The notes: generated by a model not told the origin, from the letters alone. DNA of 29,374 nt from an uncultured Sutterella sp. (GCA_900552545.1 USAL01000013.1:1-29374); one strand, 5' to 3'. Positions 17,684 to 25,301 are shown, numbered from the stretch's first letter. A program made the numbers and translations.

Positions 17684-18106
17684 ATGCTCTACATCAACGG
17701 ACGTCCCATTCATCCGCTTGTTTCGTTTGTCGCTTCCGTGGCCGTGATTGCCGCCATGATCGGCCTGGGCGTCCTGCTGCTGCCCGTAATCGGCGGCATC
17801 ATGATCTTTGTCCTTTTGTGTGTGGCGGCGCTTGCGCTCTACGGGCTTTACTACCGCTGGCGCTACGGCGATCCCTTCAAGCGCGCCCAGGAGCAGATGA
17901 TGAACCGCATGCGCGAGGCGGCCTCGGGCCAGGGCTTTCGTGAAGCCGCGGGCGGCGCCTCCAATGCCGCGGCTTCGGCCGCTGCGGCCGAACCTGCCGT
18001 GCGCAAGGGCGAAGCCCGCACCGGCGTGCGCCGCACGACCGTGATCGAAGATGCCGTGGTGCTCGAGGAGATTCGTCATCGTGAAGGCGGCAGGAAAGAG
18101 GACTAG
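17684..18106 (+). CDS. Small inner-membrane protein of unknown function
   Basis: I do not recognise the family. The 140 residues contain a short start (MLYINGRPIHP), two adjacent membrane segments at about 12-33 and 35-53, and a basic segment YYRWRYGDPFKRAQEQMMNRMREA. An Ala-rich and then acidic cytoplasmic tail ends IRHREGGRKED. The pattern resembles small bitopic or hairpin proteins of Burkholderiales. The ATG at 17684 was chosen because it opens at the membrane segment and has AAGGA with AGAAG upstream; the longer open frame before it has no RBS and an unlikely sequence. The last 26 bp overlap the next gene's start, so the two are probably translated together. Confidence 0.7.
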   Translation: MLYINGRPIHPLVSFVASVAVIAAMIGLGVLLLPVIGGIMIFVLLCVAALALYGLYYRWRYGDPFKRAQEQMMNRMREAASGQGFREAAGGASNAAASAAAAEPAVRKGEARTGVRRTTVIEDAVVLEEIRHREGGRKED

Positions 18107-18782
18107 CGCAAAAAGAAGGGAGGCGGCCGCGCGCCAGCCCGATCTCTTCGCGACCTTCGATCCTCCCGATTCCCCTGATCCCGCAGAGGCTCCAGGCTCT
18201 CCCGAGTCTCCGGAGTCCTTTGCGCTTGAGTCTTTTGATTTGGGAAAAGACAAGGCGTGCGCGGCATCGGCCGGCAAGGACGCTTTGGACCTTCGCGGCA
18301 TGCCGCAAGTTCTTTCCTTGACGTCGGCCGACGCCTTTGAGCTCACGCCCGACGGGGAAAAGGCGACCGTTTCGGCCGATCCCCGGCAGGGCGCGCACGG
18401 CCGTGAGTTCCTTGAGCTCGCCCAGGGGCTCTTTGCGCGCGGGGCAAGCTACAAGACGGTGGCGGCCTCGCTTGGGATTTCGATCTACACGGCCCGCGAC
18501 TGGATGCACCACTACCGCAACGGAACCTACGAGACGCTGCTTGTGCCCGGGCGGCGCGGGCCGATGCGCTTTGACGAGAGCATCAAGGCGCGCGTGCTGC
18601 ACATGCGCGCCGACCGCGGGCTTTCCTACAACCAGATCGTGCGCGAGACGGGCATCAGCCGCGCCACCATCAGGCGCTGGATTTCATCAAGGGACCCGAG
18701 CCTCGGGCCCGACATGCTGCAGTGCGCGGCCGAGGCCGATGAAGCCGCGTTCAAAAGCGAGAAGAGCGAAAAAGAGAAGTAA
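18081..18782 (+). CDS. Protein with two transposase-like helix-turn-helix motifs
   Basis: This is a probable DNA-binding protein. From the GTG at 18081 it has 233 residues. The first 100 or so are charged and low-complexity (Ser/Pro/Glu-rich) and probably disordered. A helix-turn-helix follows near ASYKTVAASLGISIYTARDW and a second near LSYNQIVRETGISRATIRRW, joined by a short GRRGPM linker. This paired arrangement is like the N-terminus of IS630/IS3-type transposases, but no DDE catalytic domain follows, so it is a stand-alone regulator or remnant. The GTG has AGGAG 10 nt upstream and lies inside the end of the previous membrane-protein gene. An earlier ATG at 18051 is possible but has no RBS. 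Confidence 0.7.
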   Translation: MKAAGKRTSAKRREAAARQPDLFATFDPPDSPDPAEAPGSPESPESFALESFDLGKDKACAASAGKDALDLRGMPQVLSLTSADAFELTPDGEKATVSADPRQGAHGREFLELAQGLFARGASYKTVAASLGISIYTARDWMHHYRNGTYETLLVPGRRGPMRFDESIKARVLHMRADRGLSYNQIVRETGISRATIRRWISSRDPSLGPDMLQCAAEADEAAFKSEKSEKEK

Positions 18783-18828
18783 AAACAAACAATCGCCTCC
18801 CGCTTTAAGACAAACTTAAGACCCCTTC

Positions 18829-18854
18829 AAAACTTTGAAATACAAAGGTTTTTT
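18829..18854 (+). terminator. Terminator after the HTH gene
   Basis: AAAACTTTG and CAAAGGTTTT pair with one bulged C around a five-base loop and run into T6. It lies 46 nt after the HTH stop and just before the FNR-like site. Confidence 0.5.
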
Positions 18855-18857
18855 GAC

Positions 18858-18871
18858 TTGATTCGAGTCAA
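18858..18871 (+). promoter_or_regulatory. FNR-type site upstream of the flavocytochrome c gene
   Basis: TTGATTCGAGTCAA differs from TTGAT-N4-ATCAA at one base. It lies 216 bp before the flavocytochrome start at 19087. An FNR/CRP-family activator here would fit oxygen-repressed expression. CRP would prefer TGTGA half-sites, which are absent. Confidence 0.6.
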
Positions 18872-19086
18872 TCGGGTGAACATTTCTTAACCCTAAACTG
18901 CCCGTCGTCCGGATGGCGGAAAGAATAAGTGCGGATGGGCTCCTTCGAAAAGTTCGTGGGGCTCGGGCCGCAGACGAGTGGTGTTCCGCCGTCCTCCCAT
19001 GCGCTTCTCATGGTTGATGAGGAGTATTCCGGTGCGGCGCCAGGCTCTTACTGCGGCCAATGCGCACCGGCAACAGGAGATAAGAG

Positions 19087-20874
19087 ATGATGAAACCCGT
19101 AACAGCGCTCGTTCTCGCGGCGCTTCTTTCGCTCGGTGCGACGGCTGCCAACGCCGAAGACCTTGCCACTTTCCACAGCAAGATGGGCGGCTGCCAGGTC
19201 TGCCACGGCACCAATGCCGTGACGCCCGCCAACGTTCCCGATGACGAGCTCGAGCTCAACGGCAAGTGCATGACCTGCCACGGCGACTTCAAGAAGCTCG
19301 CCGACAAGAGCAAGAAGTTCGATCCGCACAACAGCCACCTGAGCGACCGCAGCCCCATCAACTGCACGGTCTGCCACACGGGCCATCAGCAGCCCAAGCT
19401 CATCTGCAACGACTGCCACACCTTCGATATGAAGATGCCGTTTGCCGATGCCGCGGCCCGCACGAACTGGGACGCCACGATCGACGAGAAGGCCGTGGCT
19501 GCGGCCGAGGCCGCGCCTGCGCGTGAAGCCGTCGACGTGCTCGTCATCGGTGCGGGTTCCACGGGTCTTAACGCCGCCATCGCCGCCAAGCGTGCCGGCG
19601 CCAAGGTTCTCCTGATTGAAAAGCACTCCTACGCGGGCGGCAACTCGATGCTCGCTGCGGGCGGCTTCAACGCCTGCAACACCGCCGAACAGGCCAAGAA
19701 GGGCATCAAGGACAGCGTCGAGCTCTTCGTCAAGGACACCATGAAGGGCGGTCGCGGCAAGAATGATCCCGAGCTCGTGCGCATCCTCGGCGAAAACAGC
19801 GCCGCGGGCGTGAAGTGGCTCGAGGACATGGGCGTTGACCTCTCCGACGTCAAGCGCTCGGGCGGCGCCTCGGTCGACCGTACGCACCGTCCGCACGGCG
19901 GCATGAGCGTCGGTCCGCACATTGTCGACGTGCTGCGTGCCGAGGCCACCAAGGAAGGCGTGGGCGCCCGCGTGAACACGCGCGCCGTGAAGCTGCTGCT
20001 TGACAAGGACTACAAGATTGCCGGCGCCGTCGTGCACGGCAAGCACTCGGGCTACTACAAGGTTGCCGCCAAGGCGGTCGTGCTCGCCACCGGCGGCTAC
20101 GGCCAGAACAAGGAGATGGTGGGCTTCTACCGTCCGACCTTCAAGAACATGACGAGCTCGAACAATGTGACGAGCACGGGCGACGGCATCAAGATGGCGC
20201 TCAACATCGGCGCGAGCATGACCGACATCGACTGGGTGCAGGCGCACCCGACCGTGGGCCTTGACAGCCGCATCCTCATCAGCGAGACCGTGCGCGGCGT
20301 CGGCGCCATCATGGTCAACGTCAAGGGTGCGCGCTTCGTGAACGAGCTCACCACCCGCGACCGCGCAAGCGACGCCATCCTGCATCAGCCCGAGCGCCGC
20401 GCCTGGCTCGTCTTCGACAGCGACCTCTACAACTCGGCCAAGATGGTTCGCGGCTACGATCACCTCGGCATGCTCAAGAAGGCCAACACCGTCGAAGAGC
20501 TCGCCAAGCTCTGCAACATGGATCCCAAGACCCTTGCCGAGACGGTGAAGAGCTACAACGGCTACCGCAAGGCGGGCAAGGACGAGGCCTTCGGCCGTCC
20601 GGACATGCCGCTTGCCGTTGAAAAGGCTCCGTTCTACGCTGTGGCGGTTGCCCCCGGCATCCATCACACGATGGGCGGCGTGGCGATCACCCCCGAGAGC
20701 GAAGTGCTCGACATCCAGAGCCGTCCGATCCCGGGTCTGTATGCCGCTGGCGAAGTTACGGGCGGTGTGCACGGCTTTAACCGCCTCGGCGGCAACGCCG
20801 TGGCCGACACGGTGGTCTTCGGCCGCCGCAGCGGCGAGCACGCCGCGCAGTACGCGCTCGGACAGAAGAAGTAA
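19087..20874 (+). CDS. Tetraheme flavocytochrome c, fumarate reductase type (FccA/Fcc3-like)
   Basis: A soluble periplasmic reductase that takes quinol-derived electrons through four hemes to FAD and reduces fumarate or a related enoate. The 595 residues have a signal peptide (1-23, ANA-ED) and four CxxCH motifs at 36-40, 61-65, 93-97 and 107-111. The FAD domain begins VDVLVIGAGSTG (149-160). Residues matching the Shewanella Fcc3 active site are present: QAHPT with His387, TTRDRAS with Arg424 as proton donor, GIHHTMGG (524-531) and HGFNRLGGNA with Arg566. The Met and Thr that contact substrate in Fcc3 appear as Leu397 and Ser399, so fumarate is likely but not certain. AGGAG 7 nt before the ATG fixes the start. 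It is a single-gene unit with an FNR-like site ahead and strong terminators behind. Confidence 0.92.
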   Translation: MMKPVTALVLAALLSLGATAANAEDLATFHSKMGGCQVCHGTNAVTPANVPDDELELNGKCMTCHGDFKKLADKSKKFDPHNSHLSDRSPINCTVCHTGHQQPKLICNDCHTFDMKMPFADAAARTNWDATIDEKAVAAAEAAPAREAVDVLVIGAGSTGLNAAIAAKRAGAKVLLIEKHSYAGGNSMLAAGGFNACNTAEQAKKGIKDSVELFVKDTMKGGRGKNDPELVRILGENSAAGVKWLEDMGVDLSDVKRSGGASVDRTHRPHGGMSVGPHIVDVLRAEATKEGVGARVNTRAVKLLLDKDYKIAGAVVHGKHSGYYKVAAKAVVLATGGYGQNKEMVGFYRPTFKNMTSSNNVTSTGDGIKMALNIGASMTDIDWVQAHPTVGLDSRILISETVRGVGAIMVNVKGARFVNELTTRDRASDAILHQPERRAWLVFDSDLYNSAKMVRGYDHLGMLKKANTVEELAKLCNMDPKTLAETVKSYNGYRKAGKDEAFGRPDMPLAVEKAPFYAVAVAPGIHHTMGGVAITPESEVLDIQSRPIPGLYAAGEVTGGVHGFNRLGGNAVADTVVFGRRSGEHAAQYALGQKK

Positions 20875-20903
20875 TCGAACGCTTCTTTGAACGAAAGCCC
20901 TTC

Positions 20904-20939
20904 GGGCGCAGGCGATCCGCTCAACAAGAGCCTGCGCCC
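20904..20939 (+). terminator. First hairpin after the flavocytochrome gene
   Basis: GGGCGCAGG and CCTGCGCCC form a 9-bp perfect stem with an 18-nt loop, 29 nt after the stop. No T-run follows. It probably acts with the terminator behind it or protects the mRNA 3' end. Confidence 0.5.
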
Positions 20940-20957
20940 ACAAAAGAGGGCAGCACC

Positions 20958-20994
20958 AAAAGGGAGTCTCTCCGACAGGGAGGACTCCCTTTTT
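20958..20994 (+). terminator. Intrinsic terminator after the flavocytochrome gene
   Basis: AAGGGAGTC and GACTCCCTT pair around a 14-nt loop that can itself fold (CTCC/GGAG), followed by a run of Ts. This is a classic Rho-independent terminator. Confidence 0.85.
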
Positions 20995-21508
20995 AGTGTG
21001 CGCCCGTCATGGGCATGATCCAACGGGTGAAGATCCCGAGCGCAGGAGGCGGCACCAGGCGCATGGCCAAAAGGCAAGGGCGTCCACCGTGAGGAGAAAT
21101 CTGAAGAAAGCCTGAGGCAAACCACCGACCTGACGAACAGGAACGGCATCAGGCAGTCGACGACGGGCAAGTCTGCCAAACCAGACGAAGCCCGAAGCTG
21201 CACGCAATCCGAGGTGTAGATGCAGCTGGTGCATGGTGAAAAAGAGCATGTTCCTTTCCGGCCAAGGGTGGCCACGAAATGGGAAATGGCAAAAGGAGAC
21301 TCGGAGGGCGCAGCGGCCGGGATGGACATGGAGAACACCGCACATAACCAGCCCGTCATCACGGGACTCGCGCCCGAGGCAATGCTGAGCCGGCAGAATT
21401 AGGCCCGAAGCGCTCCAGCGCGTGAATGCCGGCAAAGGGGCTTTGGGAGGGGGCGATGAGATGCGACGAACCTCGGGCGACATCCACCTGCACCCCCGGC
21501 GAGCGGGT

Positions 21509-22444
21509 TTAGCCGGCGCCGGCCGCGGCAGGCCGTGCGCTCTGACTCTCAAGGGGTCTGATGCCGCACTCTTCAAAAAAGAGGTTCAGAAGCTGTCGCG
21601 GATGCTCGGGCTTGAAGACGGCGTAGATGCGCCGCGGGTTGTCGTGCAGACGGTCGGGGTTGACGTCCTTTCTGAGCTCCACAAGGTCACCGCGCTGGAT
21701 TTCCTCGCGCACCGAAAGGTAGGGAAGGACCGAAAGGCCCAGCCCCGTGGCGACGGCGCGCTTGATGGCGCCCATCGTATTCATCAGAAGCGTGCTCGAG
21801 ACGCTGATGCCCTGGCTTCGAAGCCAGCGCAGCGCTGCGTTTCGCACACCCTCCTCCTGATCCATGATCCAGGTCGCGAGGCTGAAGTCCTCCTCGGTGG
21901 CGTCGACGGCGATCAAGGGACTTCTGGGGCTCGCGACGAGCACGAAGTCGTCGCGAAAGCAGACGAAGTATTTAAGCGATGCATCAAGCGGCGGCCGGCT
22001 GATGAAGCCCACGTCGAAGCGGTTTTCCAAAACGCCGCGCTCGACCACGTCGTTGTCTTCAATCACAAGCGAGGGTTCGATTGCCGGGTGCTTCACCTTG
22101 AAGGCGGGCAGGCGTCGCGAGAGGATGTAGATGCCGCTAGCGCGGTTGGCGCCCACGACAAGAGACCCGGCCAGGCCCGCCTTCTGGGCGGCGAACATCT
22201 CCTCAATTTCTTCTGCCTTCTTTACCACGAGCGTGGCCTGCGGCAGGAGCGCTGCGGCTGCGGCCGTCGGAATGAGGCCCGAGGGCGTGCGGGTAAAGAG
22301 CTCGGAGTCGAGCGCGCGCTCGAGTTCCTTCAAGGCCTGACTTGCGGCGCTTGCTGAAACGCACAGCCGTGCGGCGGCCTTGGAAAGATTGCGGGCGCTG
22401 TGTATCGCCAGAAAGACCTTGAGTTGTCTCAGTGTGATGCGCAT
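21509..22444 (-). CDS. LysR-family transcriptional regulator
   Basis: A DNA-binding regulator whose C-terminal domain senses an unknown small molecule. The 311 residues have the winged HTH at about 2-60 (LRQLKVFLAIHSARNLSKAAARL then SASAASQALKELE), a linker helix, and a two-lobed periplasmic-binding-type domain from about 90 (GSLVVGANRASGIYIL). The C-terminus is slightly long and Ala/Gly-rich. The ATG at 22444 is chosen over an in-frame TTG at 22453 because AGGA stands about 10 nt before the ATG and LysR proteins usually begin right at MRITLRQL. It is divergent from the sulfite reductase operon and convergent with the flavocytochrome gene, so it is a candidate regulator of either. No effector can be inferred. 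Confidence 0.92.
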   Translation of the reverse strand: MRITLRQLKVFLAIHSARNLSKAAARLCVSASAASQALKELERALDSELFTRTPSGLIPTAAAAALLPQATLVVKKAEEIEEMFAAQKAGLAGSLVVGANRASGIYILSRRLPAFKVKHPAIEPSLVIEDNDVVERGVLENRFDVGFISRPPLDASLKYFVCFRDDFVLVASPRSPLIAVDATEEDFSLATWIMDQEEGVRNAALRWLRSQGISVSSTLLMNTMGAIKRAVATGLGLSVLPYLSVREEIQRGDLVELRKDVNPDRLHDNPRRIYAVFKPEHPRQLLNLFFEECGIRPLESQSARPAAAGAG

Positions 22445-22524
22445 GAATGCCAAGTCCTGTCTTAGTGTTTTGCCGCCCCCTCGGACGGATGACGGCAGGT
22501 CGATGTCCGGGTGCTGCGGCTCTC

Positions 22525-22530
22525 ATTGTA
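22525..22530 (-). promoter_or_regulatory. Possible -10 element of lysR
   Basis: On the minus strand TACAAT lies about 80 nt before the lysR ATG. No good -35 stands 16-18 nt upstream, so an activator or autoregulation would be needed. Confidence 0.3.
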
Positions 22531-22602
22531 GGAGTCGGGGGACGAAAAACGGGTGCGGAACAAAAAAACGCGGAGTGGGTCTCGGTCGTCGGTCGAGTCG
22601 AC

Positions 22603-22657
22603 GTTGGACGAAAGTTGGACAAAAATTGGGCGGCGGTTGGACAAAAGTCGAACCAAA
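22603..22657 (+). repeat. Tandem 11-bp repeat array (five units)
   Basis: Units start at 22603, 22614, 22625, 22636 and 22647. Units 1, 2 and 4 read GTTGGAC(A/G)AAA, unit 3 is degenerate (ATTGGGCGGCG) and unit 5 matches at 8 of 11 bases (GTCGAACCAAA). Each unit is a 7-bp word plus a 4-bp A-rich spacer. The period equals about one DNA turn and is not a multiple of three, so it is not a coding repeat. This layout resembles direct-repeat sites of OmpR/PhoB-type response regulators; the protein is unknown. Confidence 0.7.
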
Positions 22658-22872
22658 TCCCCCTCAAAATGAGGATATTGGGGAAAGTCCTAGCTCGGGT
22701 GATGGACGTCGTTTAAGGGGGTGTGTTGCAAACGCAAATGACGCCCGCACACGGCGCTTCGCGCAAAAGCGACGGACGGGGAGGGTGGATTAAATGAGAG
22801 GGGAAGTCAGAGGCGACTTGTGAGGATTAAGCTTCTGGAAGTAGGTGAAAACACCGATAATTTTGACGTGTT

Positions 22873-22886
22873 TTGATAAAAATCAA
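22873..22886 (+). promoter_or_regulatory. Perfect FNR-type site upstream of mccA
   Basis: TTGATAAAAATCAA matches TTGAT-N4-ATCAA at every base. A TATTCA at 22912-22917 stands where the -10 of a class II FNR promoter would be, giving a start near 22921 (site centred at -41.5). The leader to the mccA ATG would be about 280 nt. Confidence 0.8.
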
Positions 22887-23198
22887 TAACAAATTGTAAG
22901 AAATCAGGGAATATTCACCCCTATTTCGGCCAGCTCGGGCAGCGTTCGCAGACCCACGGCCGGTTGTGCGGCACAAAGCGCACAACACCAACAAAATCAG
23001 GGCTTCTAATACGCCCCTCGTCACGCAAATACCACATCCAATCTCCCCTGAAAAGCGTAGGAATTACTGGATTTTTCGTAATTCTTAAAGTACTCTTAAG
23101 ACGGCCGCGTCGCATTGACCCGCTTGGACACTTGCGCCAGTGGCTGTTTCTACTGCTCCTTTGGGAGGAGAAGAAGCGCAAATCTACAGGAGATTGTG

Positions 23199-25253
23199 AT
23201 GACAACAACAACTATCAAAACGGTGGCAGGCGCCCTGTTTTGCACGGCTGCTTTGGTTGCCTCAGGTGCCCAGGCCGCTGATGCTCCGGGCGTTGGAAAC
23301 AAAAATTTCAATGCCCTCACGCAGAAGATTCTTGACAACCCGCAGGGAACGGCCGATTCGATCGGCGTGCGTACGCTGCAGGACTACATCGTTCAGGAAA
23401 AGGAACTCTTCGAATTCCTCTTCCAGAACCATCCTGTGTTCAAGTACGCTGCTGAAGGCCGCATCAAGGGTGTCTACAAGATTTCGACCCGCGGCTCCGA
23501 GTTCCTCGGTGAAGGCAACGCCCAGGTTTACTCCAAGCTTGCCGGCGGTCGTCCGAAGGCCTCCCAGTACCGTCTTGCGGCCAAGTCGATTCTCGACTTC
23601 CCGAACCGCTTCATCGGTGCGGAGCGTTGCGGCGAATGCCATGCCGTGCAGTATGAAAAGTGGAAGCGCAGCCGTCATGCCCAGACGATCCGCTTCCCGG
23701 GCGAACATCCTGAAGTCGACAACGACCTCAAGAAGAAGCTCTACGGCTCCCAGGCCTCGATCCTTCCCGACGGCATTACGCCTGACATGATCTACGCCAC
23801 GGTCGGTACGCCGCGTACCAAGTACGGCTACATCGACGCCTGGCTCGTGCGTGGTGCCTATCACATCCGCGACGGTCTGCTGCGCGACGGTACGGGTACG
23901 CTCGTTGCCGGCGGCAACCAGTTCTCCCGCGGCTGGGCTCAGTGGCTCACCCCCGAGCGCGCCAAGGAAATCCAGAAGGTGATCCCGGACTTCCCGACCG
24001 ACATGAAGGAATTCGGCGGTTCGGCCTCCCACCAGTGGGGTATGACGTCCTACGGTTCGTCGTTTGAGAAGGAATTCCTCTTCCAGCCGGCGAGCTCGTA
24101 CTGCGAGGTCTGCCACGCCTTCAAGTTCGACTTCAAGACCAAGGATGAGTTCTTCGCCGCTCTCGGCAATCCGAAGGAACTGCAGAAGCACACCATCTCG
24201 CGCGGCATTTCCTGCGAAGAGTGCCACGGCGCAGGCGGTCACCTCGTTGGTGCTGAAAGCAACGGCTTCCAGAGCAACTGCGAACGTTGCCACCAGCGCT
24301 CGAACTTTGTTGAAAGCGACCTGAAGAACCCGGCCGCTCAGGGCAAGCTCGAGAAGGGCTTCAACGTGAAGACCAAGTCCTCGTGCCCGTCGTGCGGTAC
24401 CGAAGGCTCTCAGCTCATGATGTCCAAGCACTATGAGAAGGGCATGCGCTGCGTGACCTGCCACGATCCGCATGAAGTCACCTCCAACGATTGGAAGGAC
24501 TACTACACCAAGCCTGCTATTCGTCAGACCTGCCAGGACTGCCATAAGGATCAGGCCGACGTGGTCGCCCAGACGAAGACCCATGCCGACATCGACTGCA
24601 TCGACTGCCATATGCCGTTCACGATGAGCTGCGAAAACTTCACGGCCATCCAGCGTCCGGACATGGCCGGCTTCGACGCCGTCCGTCGTTCTCACCTCTG
24701 GAACATCAAGGTCGATCCGACCGCCAAGATGATGAACCCGGCCGAAGGTCAGCCGCGCACCTCGAACTCCAAGGGTTGGCACATTGCTCGTGACGACGAA
24801 GGTCACGGCTACCTCGATCTGATGTGGTCTTGCGCTCGTACGGCCAACGCCGAACAGGGCGTGATGAACAACAAGGGTTGCCACAGCCCGTTCCTGTCTG
24901 AGCTCGAAAAGGGCCTGCAGTACACCGACCAGAAGCAGATCTATGACGAAGTCATGGAATGGCAGAACCCGGTGAAGGACACCTACAAGGCTGCCGTTGC
25001 CGGTCAGGAACGCATCGTGAAGCTTCTTGAAGTCACGAAGGTTCCGGTCGATGCCAAGACGCAGATCCTGATGCTCCTCGACAAGTCCAAGGACATCACT
25101 CAGCAGATCGAGAAGGACGGCTCTTGGGGCGTGCACGCTCCTGAGTACCTGAAGCTCCGTGCGGAAACGGCCATGGCCTATCTGAACCAGGCTCAAGCGA
25201 TCCTCGACAAGGGTGACTTCCCGCTCGTCGAAGCGAAGAAGGAAGCCAAGTAA
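23199..25253 (+). CDS. mccA: Octaheme cytochrome c sulfite reductase (MccA/SirA type)
   Basis: A periplasmic enzyme that reduces sulfite to sulfide with six electrons in anaerobic respiration. The 684 residues have a signal peptide (1-26, AQA-AD) and seven CxxCH motifs starting at residues 144, 302, 339, 361, 418, 445 and 467. An eighth motif is unconventional: Cys545, fifteen residues, then Cys561-His562. Cx15CH is the hallmark of MccA and distinguishes it from NrfA-type nitrite reductases and octaheme hydroxylamine or tetrathionate enzymes. Non-heme cysteines C396, C399 and C478 are candidates for the Cu(I) ligands of the family's heme-copper site. AGGAG at 6-nt spacing fixes the start at 23199. 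Codons are biased (GGT, CGT, GCT, TCC common) compared with neighbours, suggesting high expression. It heads an operon with mccB-, mccC- and mccD-like genes. Confidence 0.95.
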   Translation: MTTTTIKTVAGALFCTAALVASGAQAADAPGVGNKNFNALTQKILDNPQGTADSIGVRTLQDYIVQEKELFEFLFQNHPVFKYAAEGRIKGVYKISTRGSEFLGEGNAQVYSKLAGGRPKASQYRLAAKSILDFPNRFIGAERCGECHAVQYEKWKRSRHAQTIRFPGEHPEVDNDLKKKLYGSQASILPDGITPDMIYATVGTPRTKYGYIDAWLVRGAYHIRDGLLRDGTGTLVAGGNQFSRGWAQWLTPERAKEIQKVIPDFPTDMKEFGGSASHQWGMTSYGSSFEKEFLFQPASSYCEVCHAFKFDFKTKDEFFAALGNPKELQKHTISRGISCEECHGAGGHLVGAESNGFQSNCERCHQRSNFVESDLKNPAAQGKLEKGFNVKTKSSCPSCGTEGSQLMMSKHYEKGMRCVTCHDPHEVTSNDWKDYYTKPAIRQTCQDCHKDQADVVAQTKTHADIDCIDCHMPFTMSCENFTAIQRPDMAGFDAVRRSHLWNIKVDPTAKMMNPAEGQPRTSNSKGWHIARDDEGHGYLDLMWSCARTANAEQGVMNNKGCHSPFLSELEKGLQYTDQKQIYDEVMEWQNPVKDTYKAAVAGQERIVKLLEVTKVPVDAKTQILMLLDKSKDITQQIEKDGSWGVHAPEYLKLRAETAMAYLNQAQAILDKGDFPLVEAKKEAK

Positions 25254-25301
25254 CAGCCGGCCTCCTGAAACCGAAGTCAGCTCAATCTCCCCGGCTACGG
25301 G

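Larger units (their letters stand above)
18783..19086. other. Regulatory gap before the flavocytochrome gene
   Basis: These 304 bp hold a terminator (18829-18854), the FNR-like site (18858-18871) and then about 210 nt of leader with no evident ORF. No clear -10 element stands out at the class II distance. The RBS AGGAG (19075-19079) lies 7 nt before the ATG. Confidence 0.5.
20875..21508. other. Gap between the flavocytochrome gene and lysR
   Basis: The first 120 bp hold the two hairpins. From 21000 to 21508 I see no supported gene. The minus strand has open reading frames in more than one phase here, with hydrophobic patches but Arg/Ser/Pro-rich composition, no RBS and no recognisable family. 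It could be decayed coding DNA or plain spacer. Confidence 0.4.
22445..23198. other. Long regulatory gap between lysR and mccA
   Basis: These 754 bp contain no convincing gene. From left to right they hold a possible lysR -10, the 11-bp repeat array, a small dyad CCTCA/TGAGG at 22662-22674, a mixed region to about 22850, the FNR site, and a long leader with two hairpins. The hairpins are GTTGTGCG/CGCACAAC at 22963-22986 and GAATTAC/GTAATTC at 23061-23084. The final RBS is AGGAG at 23188-23192. Confidence 0.55.

Noticed and set aside
21007..21576. A 189-codon minus-strand frame with hydrophobic patches next to lysR
   Set aside because: It overlaps the lysR 3' end, is Arg/Pro/Ser-rich, has no RBS and no recognisable family.
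22447..22716. A 89-codon plus-strand frame running through the 11-bp repeats as a gene
   Set aside because: An 11-bp period is incompatible with a codon repeat, there is no SD, and the composition looks random.
24384..24398. CPSCG in MccA as a ninth heme site
   Set aside because: The residue after the second Cys is Gly, not His, so heme c cannot be ligated in the usual way.
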